Source of the DNA: a virus
Direction: 5' to 3' (one strand)
DNA length: 51,556 nucleotides
Virus record (IMG/VR): IMGVR_UViG_3300044681_000823
Span: 1-51,556 of that record
Position 1 is the stretch's first letter; the number at the start of each line of letters is the position of its first letter. The notes below the pieces were generated by a model. The model made no database searches, was not told where the DNA came from, and saw only the letters and a program-made list of their open reading frames with translations. Shown piece by piece: positions 15,655-23,507 of this stretch. The translations under genes and the position numbers were made by a program.

Positions 15655-16194
15655 TTATCTACCCCACACTTTTTCTGAAGGAATAGGTATTTCTACCCCA
15701 CCCAAATCCCTTACAAATTCTTCTACTGGTAGTAGACACATGGTTTGCCATTCTTGCTGTGCTAAGATTAGATAAGGACTTCTTACCTCTGATAATAAGT
15801 ATTTATGTGCTCCTTTACGAAACTTTGGTATTCTATCTTCTGCCAGACTCATTACTATTCCCAATCTTTCCTTAGGACTGTAGTAATGAAGATTGACAGC
15901 AAAAAAAGATCTTGCATCCATTTCTAAAACAAATGCTAATGGATACTTATCATAATAAGGAAGATCTCTTCTTGTCTTTGCTCTATATTTGTAGAACATT
16001 AAATTAAATAATAGAGGAAATGATGTACTTCTATTTTGGTCTCTTTTCAATACATCACCAACTTCATCAGACCTCTCCTCTGTTATAATATCTTCTGGGG
16101 ATCTCTCAAACAATTGTTCTCTGTACCATTCTCTTGATTGATTCCTTTCCCCAGAATTTTCTTTTATCTGCTCGAAGATAGTTTTATATGCCAA
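15655..16194 (-). CDS. Conserved protein of the tail/head-completion cluster (TTG start)
   Basis: A 179-residue protein starting AYKTIFEQIKENSGERNQSREWYREQLFE, with the core YKYRAKTRRDLPYYDKYPLAFVLEMD and HYYSPKERLGIV. I recall this pattern from T4-like marine phages but cannot name the gp with confidence. The start codon is TTG at 16194, with GGAGG 9 bases upstream inside the end of gp4; the next in-frame ATG would remove the conserved N-terminus. Lying between gp4 and gp48, it is probably a virion or assembly protein. Confidence 0.65.
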   Translation of the reverse strand: MAYKTIFEQIKENSGERNQSREWYREQLFERSPEDIITEERSDEVGDVLKRDQNRSTSFPLLFNLMFYKYRAKTRRDLPYYDKYPLAFVLEMDARSFFAVNLHYYSPKERLGIVMSLAEDRIPKFRKGAHKYLLSEVRSPYLILAQQEWQTMCLLPVEEFVRDLGGVEIPIPSEKVWGR

Positions 16195-16618
16195 GATTAT
16201 CCTCCGTTAATATTTGAAAGTTCCATCTTCTATCTTCACAAAACTCTTTTGCAGCTTTCCACTTTGCTTGATTTTTAGCAAACTCTTTTAACTCATACAT
16301 TTGTTTTTGAGTCATCCTCTTTTGTGGTTTAGGACCTTCAACTTGTCTTTTTGGTTTTACTTCAATCAAACTTTCTTTAATAATTCCTTCAGCATCTTTA
16401 TATTTTATGTAAAAGTCAGGAAAGTATTTGTGGCATCTATTGTCTAATGGGGATATATATGGAATCCAAATTTCTTCACTAGACCATTTTATAATATTTT
16501 CATTCAGGTCACACCAAACCATAAATTTTCTTTCCCACAAAGATCTATAAATGATATTTTTTGGATCTCCAATATATTTTTTGGGGTTTGATGGTTTATA
16601 GACACCTTTATAACTCAT
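16184..16618 (-). CDS. gp4: gp4-like head completion protein
   Basis: A 144-residue protein. The opening YKGVYKPSNPKKYIGDPKN and IIYRSLWERKFMVWCDLNENI align with the start of T4 gp4 (YSGKWVPKNISKYRGDPKKI, then TYRSNWEKFFFEWLDKN), and YFPDFYIKYKDAEG ... LIEVKPKRQ corresponds to the MDIW.. ..IEIKPKK segment, which has the look of a nuclease-fold core. Gp4 completes the packaged head before tail joining. First gene of the minus-strand unit; it may use the CTAAATA element just upstream. Confidence 0.85.
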   Translation of the reverse strand: MSYKGVYKPSNPKKYIGDPKNIIYRSLWERKFMVWCDLNENIIKWSSEEIWIPYISPLDNRCHKYFPDFYIKYKDAEGIIKESLIEVKPKRQVEGPKPQKRMTQKQMYELKEFAKNQAKWKAAKEFCEDRRWNFQILTEDNLGI

Positions 16619-16627
16619 ACATATAAT
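16599..16627 (+). promoter_or_regulatory. Possible sigma70-type promoter for the plus-strand tail genes
   Basis: TAGACA (five of six) at 16599-16604, 17-base spacer, TATAAT at 16622-16627. It lies at the divergent gp4/16650 junction and points at the 16650 gene. In an AT-rich genome TATAAT alone is weak evidence; the spacing and -35 raise it to plausible. Confidence 0.4.
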
Positions 16628-16642
16628 ATAGGCACTTCAAAG

Positions 16643-16649
16643 TATTTAG
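16643..16649 (-). promoter_or_regulatory. Late-promoter-like CTAAATA for gp4 operon
   Basis: The minus strand reads CTAAATA, 24 bases before the gp4 ATG. That position matches the late elements before the plus-strand virion genes. It is one base off the usual ATAAATA. Confidence 0.4.
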
Positions 16650-17318
16650 ATGGCAATTAATACCCCTAATAATAGTATCTACATTAATGAGGGTCTTTGG
16701 CTCAAGTCAACTAATGATGTAATGAGTTTAATGGATTTATCCATTTCATCCTGTTTTGCCATTGATATAAAAAAACCACCAATTAAAGGAGATGAGTCTA
16801 TTTTTCTCTTAGCATATGAAGCAGTTCTTCCAGGAACTTCTTTGGAACTGGCTCAAGTTTCTGGAGATGTTCAGGGGATAGTAGAACAATATCCAATAAA
16901 AAGAGTTTACCCTCAGGTGGATGTTAGTTTTTATATTAGAAGATCATATGATACCATTAAGTTTTTTGAGTCTTGGATTGAAAAAATTGCACCACTCCAA
17001 GGAAGGTCTATTGATAAAGGATCTTTTATTAAATTTAACTACCCTGAAGTATATGAATGTGATATTAATATTATAAAATATGAACGTGATATGAGACCTT
17101 CAGCACAAAGGTTATCTAAAGGATCTTCTGAAGGAATCATTAATGATCCTAAATCCACTACATATACATTACTTAATGCTTATCCAATTAATATAATTTC
17201 TATACCTGTGTCCTATGAACAATCAAGTATTTTAAGAACCACTATTACTTTCAATTATGATAGATATGTTTATCATACTCATAAAGGAAGATCAATAACT
17301 CCAGTTCAGGGAACATAA
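16650..17318 (+). CDS. Tail-tube-fold virion protein (gp54-like candidate)
   Basis: A 222-residue protein. The second half (FNYPEVYECDINIIKYERDM, then YTLLNAYPINIISIPVSYEQ and RTTITFNYDRYVYH) has the strand-rich pattern of tail-tube-fold proteins such as gp19, gp48 and gp54 of T4. Size is larger than gp19 and smaller than gp54. Given gp48 nearby and gp26/gp51 next, gp54 (initiator of tube polymerisation) is the best guess, but I am not sure. Plus-strand transcription starts here, divergent from gp4. Confidence 0.6.
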   Translation: MAINTPNNSIYINEGLWLKSTNDVMSLMDLSISSCFAIDIKKPPIKGDESIFLLAYEAVLPGTSLELAQVSGDVQGIVEQYPIKRVYPQVDVSFYIRRSYDTIKFFESWIEKIAPLQGRSIDKGSFIKFNYPEVYECDINIIKYERDMRPSAQRLSKGSSEGIINDPKSTTYTLLNAYPINIISIPVSYEQSSILRTTITFNYDRYVYHTHKGRSITPVQGT

Positions 17319-17321
17319 ATA
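17314..17321 (+). promoter_or_regulatory. Late promoter element CATAAATA before gp26
   Basis: CATAAATA overlaps the TAA stop of the 16650 gene and lies 25 bases before the gp26 ATG, the same geometry as the elements at 33155 and 37631. Confidence 0.55.
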
Positions 17322-17346
17322 ACTCTAACTGATTTTAATATTTAAA

Positions 17347-18078
17347 ATGCCATTACCAGTTGTTGCAACTCCAACTTATGAGTTGACTTTACCTTCAAAT
17401 AAAAAGACAATTAAGTATAGACCTTTTCTTGTTAAGGAAGAAAAAATTCTTATTCTTGCTATGGAGAGTGGTGATTCTAAAGAAATCACCAATGCAGTCA
17501 AAAATACATTAAAGGATTGTATTTTGACAAGAGGCGTGAAGATTGATAGTCTCCCAAGTTTTGATATTGAATATTTGTTTTTGCATATTAGAGCAAGATC
17601 AGTTGGAGAATCTGTAGAGTTGATAGTTACTTGTCCAGATGATGGAGAAACACAAGTTGAAACTACAGTTAATATTGATGAAATTGAAGTTGTAATTCCA
17701 GAAAATCATAAGTCTGAAATTAAAGTTGATAATAATATCACTATCAAGATGAAGTATCCATCACTTCAAGAGTTTATTGATAATAACTTTGATTTCTCTG
17801 GACAAAATAGTAGCAAAGATACTATTGAAAAATCATTTGATATAGTTGCTTCTTGTGTGGATATGGTCTACACAAAAGAAGAGTCTTGGTCTTCTGCTGA
17901 TGTTACTAAAAAAGAATTGATTGATTGGCTTCAGACATTAGATGCTAATCAATTTAAAGATGTTGAAGAATTTTTTAACACAATGCCCAAACTTTCTTAT
18001 ACTTTAAAAGTTACAAATCCTAAAACTGGAGTAGAGAGTGAATTAGTTCTGGAGGGTTTGTCCAGTTTTTTCGGATAG
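17347..18078 (+). CDS. gp26: gp26-like baseplate hub/assembly protein; frame-0 product of a frameshift pair
   Basis: A 243-residue protein with the T4 gp26-type start (TYELTLPSNKKTIKYRPFLVKEEKILILAME), KNTLKDCI, a beta segment with CPDDGETQ and a helical C-terminal part, matching the T4 baseplate gp26 family. Its last codons are TCC AGT TTT TTC GGA TAG, which contain the slippery heptamer T TTT TTC four codons' reach from the stop. A -1 shift would fuse it to the 18072-18257 frame and give a 303-residue protein. Gp26 and gp51 are both needed for hub assembly in T4. Confidence 0.85.
   Translation: MPLPVVATPTYELTLPSNKKTIKYRPFLVKEEKILILAMESGDSKEITNAVKNTLKDCILTRGVKIDSLPSFDIEYLFLHIRARSVGESVELIVTCPDDGETQVETTVNIDEIEVVIPENHKSEIKVDNNITIKMKYPSLQEFIDNNFDFSGQNSSKDTIEKSFDIVASCVDMVYTKEESWSSADVTKKELIDWLQTLDANQFKDVEEFFNTMPKLSYTLKVTNPKTGVESELVLEGLSSFFG
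18066..18072 (+). other. -1 ribosomal frameshift site T TTT TTC
   Basis: In the gp26 frame the codons are AGT TTT TTC GGA TAG. The heptamer T TTT TTC fits the X XXY YYZ rule, and after slipping both tRNAs still pair (TTT TTT). Frame -1 then continues as CGG ATA GTT CTT for 61 codons. No obvious downstream pseudoknot is seen by eye. Confidence 0.7.
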
Positions 18079-18257
18079 TTCTTGGTCATGAAGATTTGGA
18101 GTCTTATTATAGGACAAATTTTGCCTTGATGCAGTACCATAAATACTCTTTGACTGAGATTGAAAATATGATTCCTTGGGAACGTGAAATTTATTTGGCA
18201 CTTCTTGAAAATCACATCAGAGAGGAAGAGGAAAAAGCAGCAAAGGCAAATAGATGA
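18072..18257 (+). CDS. gp51: gp51-like hub assembly domain, expressed by -1 frameshift from gp26
   Basis: The -1 frame encodes RIVLGHEDLESYYRTNFALM then QYHKYSLTEIENMIPWEREI and a charged tail ending at TGA 18255-18257. The frame is open only from 18042, and between there and the protein-like part there is no ATG or GTG; the first TTG (18096) and ATG (18129) would cut off the conserved start. The downstream gene overlaps its stop by ATGA. Position after gp26 is that of T4 gene 51, though T4 gp51 is much longer (about 249 residues). Confidence 0.7.
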   Translation, partial: RIVLGHEDLESYYRTNFALMQYHKYSLTEIENMIPWEREIYLALLENHIREEEEKAAKANR

Positions 18258-19975
18258 CCCCAGAAGATTTTAATTATTTTCAATCAAGAGTAACCAGATT
18301 TATTTCGGGATCAAGTTCAGGAATTAAATTTGGTTCTTCTGTTGCGCCAAAATATACAAGACTCTCAAGCATCATTCCAAAGAGGGCATTGCCCCAACAA
18401 GTATTAGAAACTATACAAAGAAAAACAACATCTGATTCAGATGAAGGAATAGAAGCATCTCCAAGAGGAATATCTGCATTAGGTAAAGTTACATTAAATC
18501 TTGAGCAGACAAAAAATAATTTAGAAAAGATACTTGAAATTATTGCAGAAGATTATAAAACTACTAGAGAAACAAATAGAAAAGAATCTGATGAACTGAG
18601 AAAAAGAATTGCAAATAGAGGCAGAATATTTGGTAAGAAAGAATTAGGAGACAAAAAATCTGATGTTCTTGGAATAGTTAAAAAATATGTAGGATCATTC
18701 TTTAGTGGTGCTGGTGGTGCCATCAGAGGTCTTGCTATGTTTAACCTTTTGCAAGGGTTGTTGAGTGGAGATCCATCAAAAATTATAGGACCTTTACTTG
18801 GGATTGGATTGACTTATGTTCCAAGTATTATAGGTAGTGTTATTGGTGGTGTTGTTGGTAGTATTGGAACTGGTTTAGTAGGAAGAATGTTTGGTGGTGG
18901 TGCAAGAGCAGCAGCACCAGCAGCACCAGCAGCAGGTACAGCAGCAGGAGCATCAAGACTTGGTGGGTTAGGACGTCTTGGAGGTAGAGCAGCATTAGTT
19001 GGAGGAAGTCTTGCATTAGCAAGTAGTTTGTTTAATAGACCTCAAGAAGATACACAGCAGCAAAGATTAGAACAACTTACTGAGCAACAAAAAGGATTAG
19101 TTGCACCTTCTGCAATAGGTCCTCTTCCTGAAAATGAACTGCAAAGATTTGATAGATTGAATAAAAAGTTTGAGGAAGCACTTGATTTTTTGATGGGGAA
19201 AAGAGGTGGGCAGCAACAGCAACAAACCTCTGGAGGTGGAGGAGGTGGTGGAGGTTCTCCTACTCCACCTGGACAACCTATTTCTGGACCAGCCCCAGCA
19301 GAAATAAATGCTCTAATGTCAGCAATTTCTGCAGGAGAAGGTGGACTAGAATCAGTTAATAAAATTGGAGCACTTCCAGGACTGTCACAAATGACTATAG
19401 ATCAAGCTATAGCAAAAGTGGAAGGATTGAAGGCACAAGGAAAAACTTCAGGAGCTATGGGAAATATGCAGCAAAAGTCTCAATTTTTAAGAGAAAGAGC
19501 TATAGCAGCAGGATTGGACCCAAGCACTGCATTATTTAATGAGGAAAATCAATATAAAATTAATAGAGCATACCTTGCAAGTTTATTTTCAGGTGGAGAA
19601 CAACAAATAGTTGATTTAATTAGATCTGGAAAAATTAATGATGTTGTTAATAAATTAAAAGGTGTTTGGCCATCTTTACCTGGAGGCAGTCAACAAAATG
19701 TTCATACCTCATCTTTTTATCAAAAATTTGATTCTTATTTAAAACAATTAGGAGTTGGTTCAATTTCGTCACCAACACCTATTCCCCCATCACCAAGAAA
19801 TATTCCATCTCCACAATCACAAACTCCAAATATTACATTAGTTCCTGTTACTTCTGGACAACAATCTCCTTCCTCGGATGCTGCTATTGGAAATGACGTG
19901 GTTCCTGCAATTGATACTACATATCCAGAAAACTTCTTAGCATTGTATTCTAAACTCATCTATCAAATTGTGTGA
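18254..19975 (+). CDS. Long tail/hub protein with coiled coil, hydrophobic segments and lysozyme-like domain (tape-measure candidate)
   Basis: A 573-residue protein. Residues 1-130 are charged and helical (LEQTKNNLEKILEIIAEDYK coiled coil). About 140-210 are strongly hydrophobic Gly-rich helices (GLLSGDPSKIIGPLLGIGLT, SIIGSVIGGVVGSIGTGLVG), as in tape-measure proteins. After low-complexity Ala and Gly/Gln linkers, residues about 350-470 (LMSAISAGEGGLESVNKIGA ... LDPSTALFNEENQYKINRAY) look like a lysozyme/transglycosylase-type domain. It directly follows gp26/gp51. I infer a tail-internal protein that also digests cell wall on injection. Confidence 0.65.
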   Translation: MTPEDFNYFQSRVTRFISGSSSGIKFGSSVAPKYTRLSSIIPKRALPQQVLETIQRKTTSDSDEGIEASPRGISALGKVTLNLEQTKNNLEKILEIIAEDYKTTRETNRKESDELRKRIANRGRIFGKKELGDKKSDVLGIVKKYVGSFFSGAGGAIRGLAMFNLLQGLLSGDPSKIIGPLLGIGLTYVPSIIGSVIGGVVGSIGTGLVGRMFGGGARAAAPAAPAAGTAAGASRLGGLGRLGGRAALVGGSLALASSLFNRPQEDTQQQRLEQLTEQQKGLVAPSAIGPLPENELQRFDRLNKKFEEALDFLMGKRGGQQQQQTSGGGGGGGGSPTPPGQPISGPAPAEINALMSAISAGEGGLESVNKIGALPGLSQMTIDQAIAKVEGLKAQGKTSGAMGNMQQKSQFLRERAIAAGLDPSTALFNEENQYKINRAYLASLFSGGEQQIVDLIRSGKINDVVNKLKGVWPSLPGGSQQNVHTSSFYQKFDSYLKQLGVGSISSPTPIPPSPRNIPSPQSQTPNITLVPVTSGQQSPSSDAAIGNDVVPAIDTTYPENFLALYSKLIYQIV

Positions 19976-19978
19976 TAA

Positions 19979-21991
19979 ATGGACCCAACAGTAGTAAGTA
20001 GACCAAAGGTTAATATCACACCAAAGATTACTAAAATTGGTAATCTTGCACAGTCTGCTGAAGAAATCAGAAAGACTTCTTCAAGGTTAAGAAAAACTTT
20101 TGAGAAAGGAACATATCAAAAGAAAACACAGTTATCAGTTCTCAACAGATACAAAAAAAGATTAGAATCAATACAAAAACAAAATGATAAAAAGTTTACA
20201 AAGAAGCAAAGAGTAAAAATAAAATTGCCAGAGATTAAAAAGTTTGCAGGAAGTTTTTTCACTCCTGGTGGTGGTGCAAATGACCCATTAAAATCAATAG
20301 GTGCATTGGCAGCATTTAATGCACTGAGAAAAGGTGCAAAGGGTGATGTGTTAGGAGCAATAGGTCCTGCATTAGTAGCAGCAGGAATATTTTTTGGTCC
20401 TTCTTTATTAAAAGGTGGCGTTAATTCTATTAAAAGAAGTCTAGGATATTCATCAGGAACTTCTGGAGCAAGAGCAATTATTCCTCCAACTGGAAATAGA
20501 ACTGTTTTTGGAGGAATCACTTCAAGGTTGGGTAGAGTTGGGAGTCCAACTGGAACTCCTGGTATCAGGTCTAATATTGGATTGACTGCTAGACAATTTC
20601 AAGCAGGGGCTTTTATGCAAACTCCTGGAGCCAGGGCTGCCTTCCCTGTAGCACTTCCAGGGACACCTTCTACTGCAGAAAAATTGGGTGGGGCTGCTCA
20701 AAATGTTGCTAATAGATTTGGAGCAAGGGGAGGTGCTGTAGCAGCAGGATCTGCCACTTCAAGAGCTGGTGGATCTATTGCTGCAAAAGCAGGAGGTGTT
20801 GGTGCAAGAGCAATTCCATTATTAGGAACCGCATTTAATATTGGACTTTCTGCTTATAGATTTAGTCAAGGTGATGCTGTTGGGGGAATTTTGTCTGCTT
20901 TAAGCGCAATCCCAATTGTGGGTTGGGCAGCTCTTGGTGTAGATTTGGCAAGAGAATTTGGAGCATTTGATGGAACTATTTTAGGAAGAAGGGGTCAAGA
21001 CAGATTAAAACAACAAACAGAAAAACAAAAAGCATTAGTAGAAAGAAAAGGTGAAGGAGGAACTCTTACATTTGGAAAAACTTTAAACAGATATGAAAGA
21101 GTAGTTAATAAATTTGAGGAGTTTGCCAAAAATTTTAAAGGTGCTATGGGGATGGGAGGAGAACAAACTGGAGTTATAGAAACAGGAAATAGAGCAGTTC
21201 CAACTGGAATAGAACTTCAAGATTTGGAGGCAACTGGGGGAGAATCTCCAGGAGCACCAGACTCTCCTTATGGTCCAAGAAGAGGTAGGATGCATCAAGG
21301 AAATGATTATTTTAAACCAGTTGGAACACCTATTAGTGTTGTTCAACCAGGAACTGTGACAGTTGCAGATATGAATTATGACCCAACTGGATGGGGAGCA
21401 GTCGTAGAAATTAGACATCCAGATGGTTCTTTAAGCAGATATGCACATTTAAGTAAAATAAATGTAGCTCCAGGAAGTGAAGTAGTTCCAGGACAAGTTA
21501 TTGGACTAACAGGAGGAGCTGCTGGAGCTCCAGGTTCTGGAAATTCTGAAGGTCCTCATTTACATTTTGAATATGAAAATGCATCTGGAAGAGTTGACCC
21601 AACATCAGTAGCACCTAAAATTTTTAGATTTGGTGGTAATGTTAGGGTCAAACAATCAGGGCAACAATCATCAAGATTATCTTCAGAGGCACAGCAAATA
21701 CAACAGACTGGAACATACACTGTTGCTGGAGTTACTTATGATGTAAAAACAGGTGCTCCAGTGACTTCAACTCCACAAATATCAAGATCACCAAGACCAG
21801 CAAGAGGTATTCAATATTATCCTTCTTATGATTCTAGAGGGCAAATGGACCAAGTAATTCCATATCCAGTAGTTCAACAGCAGCAAATGTCTCAGGGACA
21901 ATCATCCTCTTCTATGATAATGTCTGGACCATCAGAACAAGAGTTGTTAAATAGTTTTTATAAGAGAGTTCTTCTCAATACAGTAGCATAA
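19979..21991 (+). CDS. Long tail/hub protein with M23 peptidase domain
   Basis: A 670-residue protein with the same plan as the preceding gene: basic coiled-coil N-terminus (RLRKTFEKGTYQKKTQLSVL), hydrophobic Ala/Gly segments (about 105-330) and a C-terminal enzyme. Residues about 425-540 are an M23 (lysostaphin/LytM) peptidase: H439 and D443 in MHQGNDYF, then H527 and H529 in PHLHFEYE complete the zinc site, with WGAVVEIRHPDGSLSRYAHL between. It should cleave peptidoglycan cross-links during infection. The two proteins share the N-terminal and extreme C-terminal style (SKLIYQIV, FYKRVLLNTVA), suggesting duplication. Confidence 0.85.
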   Translation: MDPTVVSRPKVNITPKITKIGNLAQSAEEIRKTSSRLRKTFEKGTYQKKTQLSVLNRYKKRLESIQKQNDKKFTKKQRVKIKLPEIKKFAGSFFTPGGGANDPLKSIGALAAFNALRKGAKGDVLGAIGPALVAAGIFFGPSLLKGGVNSIKRSLGYSSGTSGARAIIPPTGNRTVFGGITSRLGRVGSPTGTPGIRSNIGLTARQFQAGAFMQTPGARAAFPVALPGTPSTAEKLGGAAQNVANRFGARGGAVAAGSATSRAGGSIAAKAGGVGARAIPLLGTAFNIGLSAYRFSQGDAVGGILSALSAIPIVGWAALGVDLAREFGAFDGTILGRRGQDRLKQQTEKQKALVERKGEGGTLTFGKTLNRYERVVNKFEEFAKNFKGAMGMGGEQTGVIETGNRAVPTGIELQDLEATGGESPGAPDSPYGPRRGRMHQGNDYFKPVGTPISVVQPGTVTVADMNYDPTGWGAVVEIRHPDGSLSRYAHLSKINVAPGSEVVPGQVIGLTGGAAGAPGSGNSEGPHLHFEYENASGRVDPTSVAPKIFRFGGNVRVKQSGQQSSRLSSEAQQIQQTGTYTVAGVTYDVKTGAPVTSTPQISRSPRPARGIQYYPSYDSRGQMDQVIPYPVVQQQQMSQGQSSSSMIMSGPSEQELLNSFYKRVLLNTVA

Positions 21992-23319
21992 TGTCATATT
22001 TTAATTACAAAATAAAAGAATTTTTGATAGAATCTTGGGATGGAACATCAGTCATAGATGTGACTCAGTGCATTTCTTCAGTGCAATATTTTGAAGATCT
22101 ATTTTCGCCTGCCATTTTTATTTCAGTCTCTTTGGTTAACACTGATGGTATATTGACTTCACTGACCAATGAAGACAAGTCTATGAGTCCTGGTTTGAAG
22201 GGGGGAGAAAGAGTTAGATTAATTATAGAACAACCAGCAACCAAAAATTCTATTAAATTAGAAGAAGACAAGAATGAGTATTACATTTATAAAGTTCATG
22301 GATCTACTTCAGAATCTACTAGAGAAGTTTTTTCTTTAGAACTTGCACCAGTAGAAGTCTTTACAAATGAAACCACAAGAGTTTTTAAAAGATATCCAGA
22401 AAGTGGAGAGCAGCCAATAAACAAATCAGTAAGTCAAATTATTAAAGATGTCCTAAGATCTAATAGACCTGTTAGCACAGAACCTACATTAAATTCTTAT
22501 TCATTTTATGGCAATTCTAAAAAACCCTTTACAACATTGACATGGTTGTGTCCCAAATCAATACCAAATATAGGAAAATCTGGTAATACTTTTGGGACAG
22601 CAGGATTTTTATTTTATCAAAATAAAAATGGATATAATTTTAAGAGTGTAGATAATTTGATGAGCAAGTTAAAGGAGCAGAGTGGAGATTCTAAGTCTAT
22701 TCAAAAATTTTATTATACCAATACAATATCTACTCCTGCTGATCAACTATCAAATTTTAAAATTATTTCAATGCCTGTTTTTGAGAAGAATGTAAACATT
22801 ATTGAAAATTTGAGAATAGGTATGTACTCTAGTGTTAATTATTTTTATGACATTAATACTAGACAACCAAGTTTTTATGAATATAAATTGACAGAAAGTT
22901 ATGATATCATGAAACATTCTTCCAGTAAGACTGAGAAACCAAAAATACCAAAGGGGTTGGAGGATTCTCCTTCTAGGATTATGTTAAAGGTTATTGATAG
23001 TTTAGTAAAAGTTCCAAATAGCATTGATCCTGAAACTAAGAATGATGATAGGGTCAAGTATCAGTCACAATCAGTTACTAGATATAATTTAGCATTTACT
23101 CAGGTGTTAAATATAACTATACCATTAAATTTAAATCTTACTGTTGGTGATGTGATAGAATTAAACTTTGGAAAAATTACTAAAAATGATTCTGACCAAG
23201 GCACAAAGGATAATTTAAAATCAGGATTATATTTAATAAAAGAATTATCTCATTTATTCTCTCAAAACCAAGGATATACTGGATTAAAATTAGTAAGGGA
23301 CTCATATGGAGATTTATGA
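21991..23319 (+). CDS. gp27: gp27-like baseplate hub protein
   Basis: A 442-residue protein starting SYFNYKIKEFLIESWDGTSV, with SVQYFEDLFSPAIFISVSLV, GGERVRLIIE and EVFSLELAPVEVFTNETTRV, the tube-like ring-domain strands of T4 gp27 (391 residues). Gp27 forms the trimeric hub that connects the tail tube to gp5. It overlaps its neighbours on both sides by one to four bases and lies directly before gp5, as expected for a hub operon. Confidence 0.85.
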   Translation: MSYFNYKIKEFLIESWDGTSVIDVTQCISSVQYFEDLFSPAIFISVSLVNTDGILTSLTNEDKSMSPGLKGGERVRLIIEQPATKNSIKLEEDKNEYYIYKVHGSTSESTREVFSLELAPVEVFTNETTRVFKRYPESGEQPINKSVSQIIKDVLRSNRPVSTEPTLNSYSFYGNSKKPFTTLTWLCPKSIPNIGKSGNTFGTAGFLFYQNKNGYNFKSVDNLMSKLKEQSGDSKSIQKFYYTNTISTPADQLSNFKIISMPVFEKNVNIIENLRIGMYSSVNYFYDINTRQPSFYEYKLTESYDIMKHSSSKTEKPKIPKGLEDSPSRIMLKVIDSLVKVPNSIDPETKNDDRVKYQSQSVTRYNLAFTQVLNITIPLNLNLTVGDVIELNFGKITKNDSDQGTKDNLKSGLYLIKELSHLFSQNQGYTGLKLVRDSYGDL

Positions 23320-23507
23320 TGAACACAGATCAAAAGATTAAAGATATAGAAAAAGAGTTAGATACTAATGTTATAACTAAACAAAGGAGAAGATATTTGG
23401 AAAGTGAATTGGATTTTTTAAAGAAAGAAAAATCAAATTTGAATTGTCTTGAAATTTTTTGCAATGAAAATCCAAGTGCTCCTGAGTGTAGGATTTATGA
23501 CCTATGA
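23316..23507 (+). CDS. Small coiled-coil protein between gp27 and gp5
   Basis: A 63-residue, highly charged helical protein (DQKIKDIEKELDTNVITKQR, RRYLESELDFLKKEKSN), followed by a short Cys-containing tail (CLEIFCNENPSAPECRIYDL) with three cysteines. ATG 23316 overlaps the gp27 stop and its TGA overlaps the gp5 ATG. The heptad-like pattern suggests oligomerisation. Synteny (gp27-X-gp5) hints at a hub assembly helper; T4 gp28 occupies a similar neighbourhood but I see no similarity. Confidence 0.65.
   Translation: MMNTDQKIKDIEKELDTNVITKQRRRYLESELDFLKKEKSNLNCLEIFCNENPSAPECRIYDL

Noticed and set aside
18138-18145. CATAAATA inside the gp51 frame as a late promoter for the tape-measure-like gene
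   Set aside because: It lies over 100 bases before the next ATG inside a coding region; possible but unsupported.
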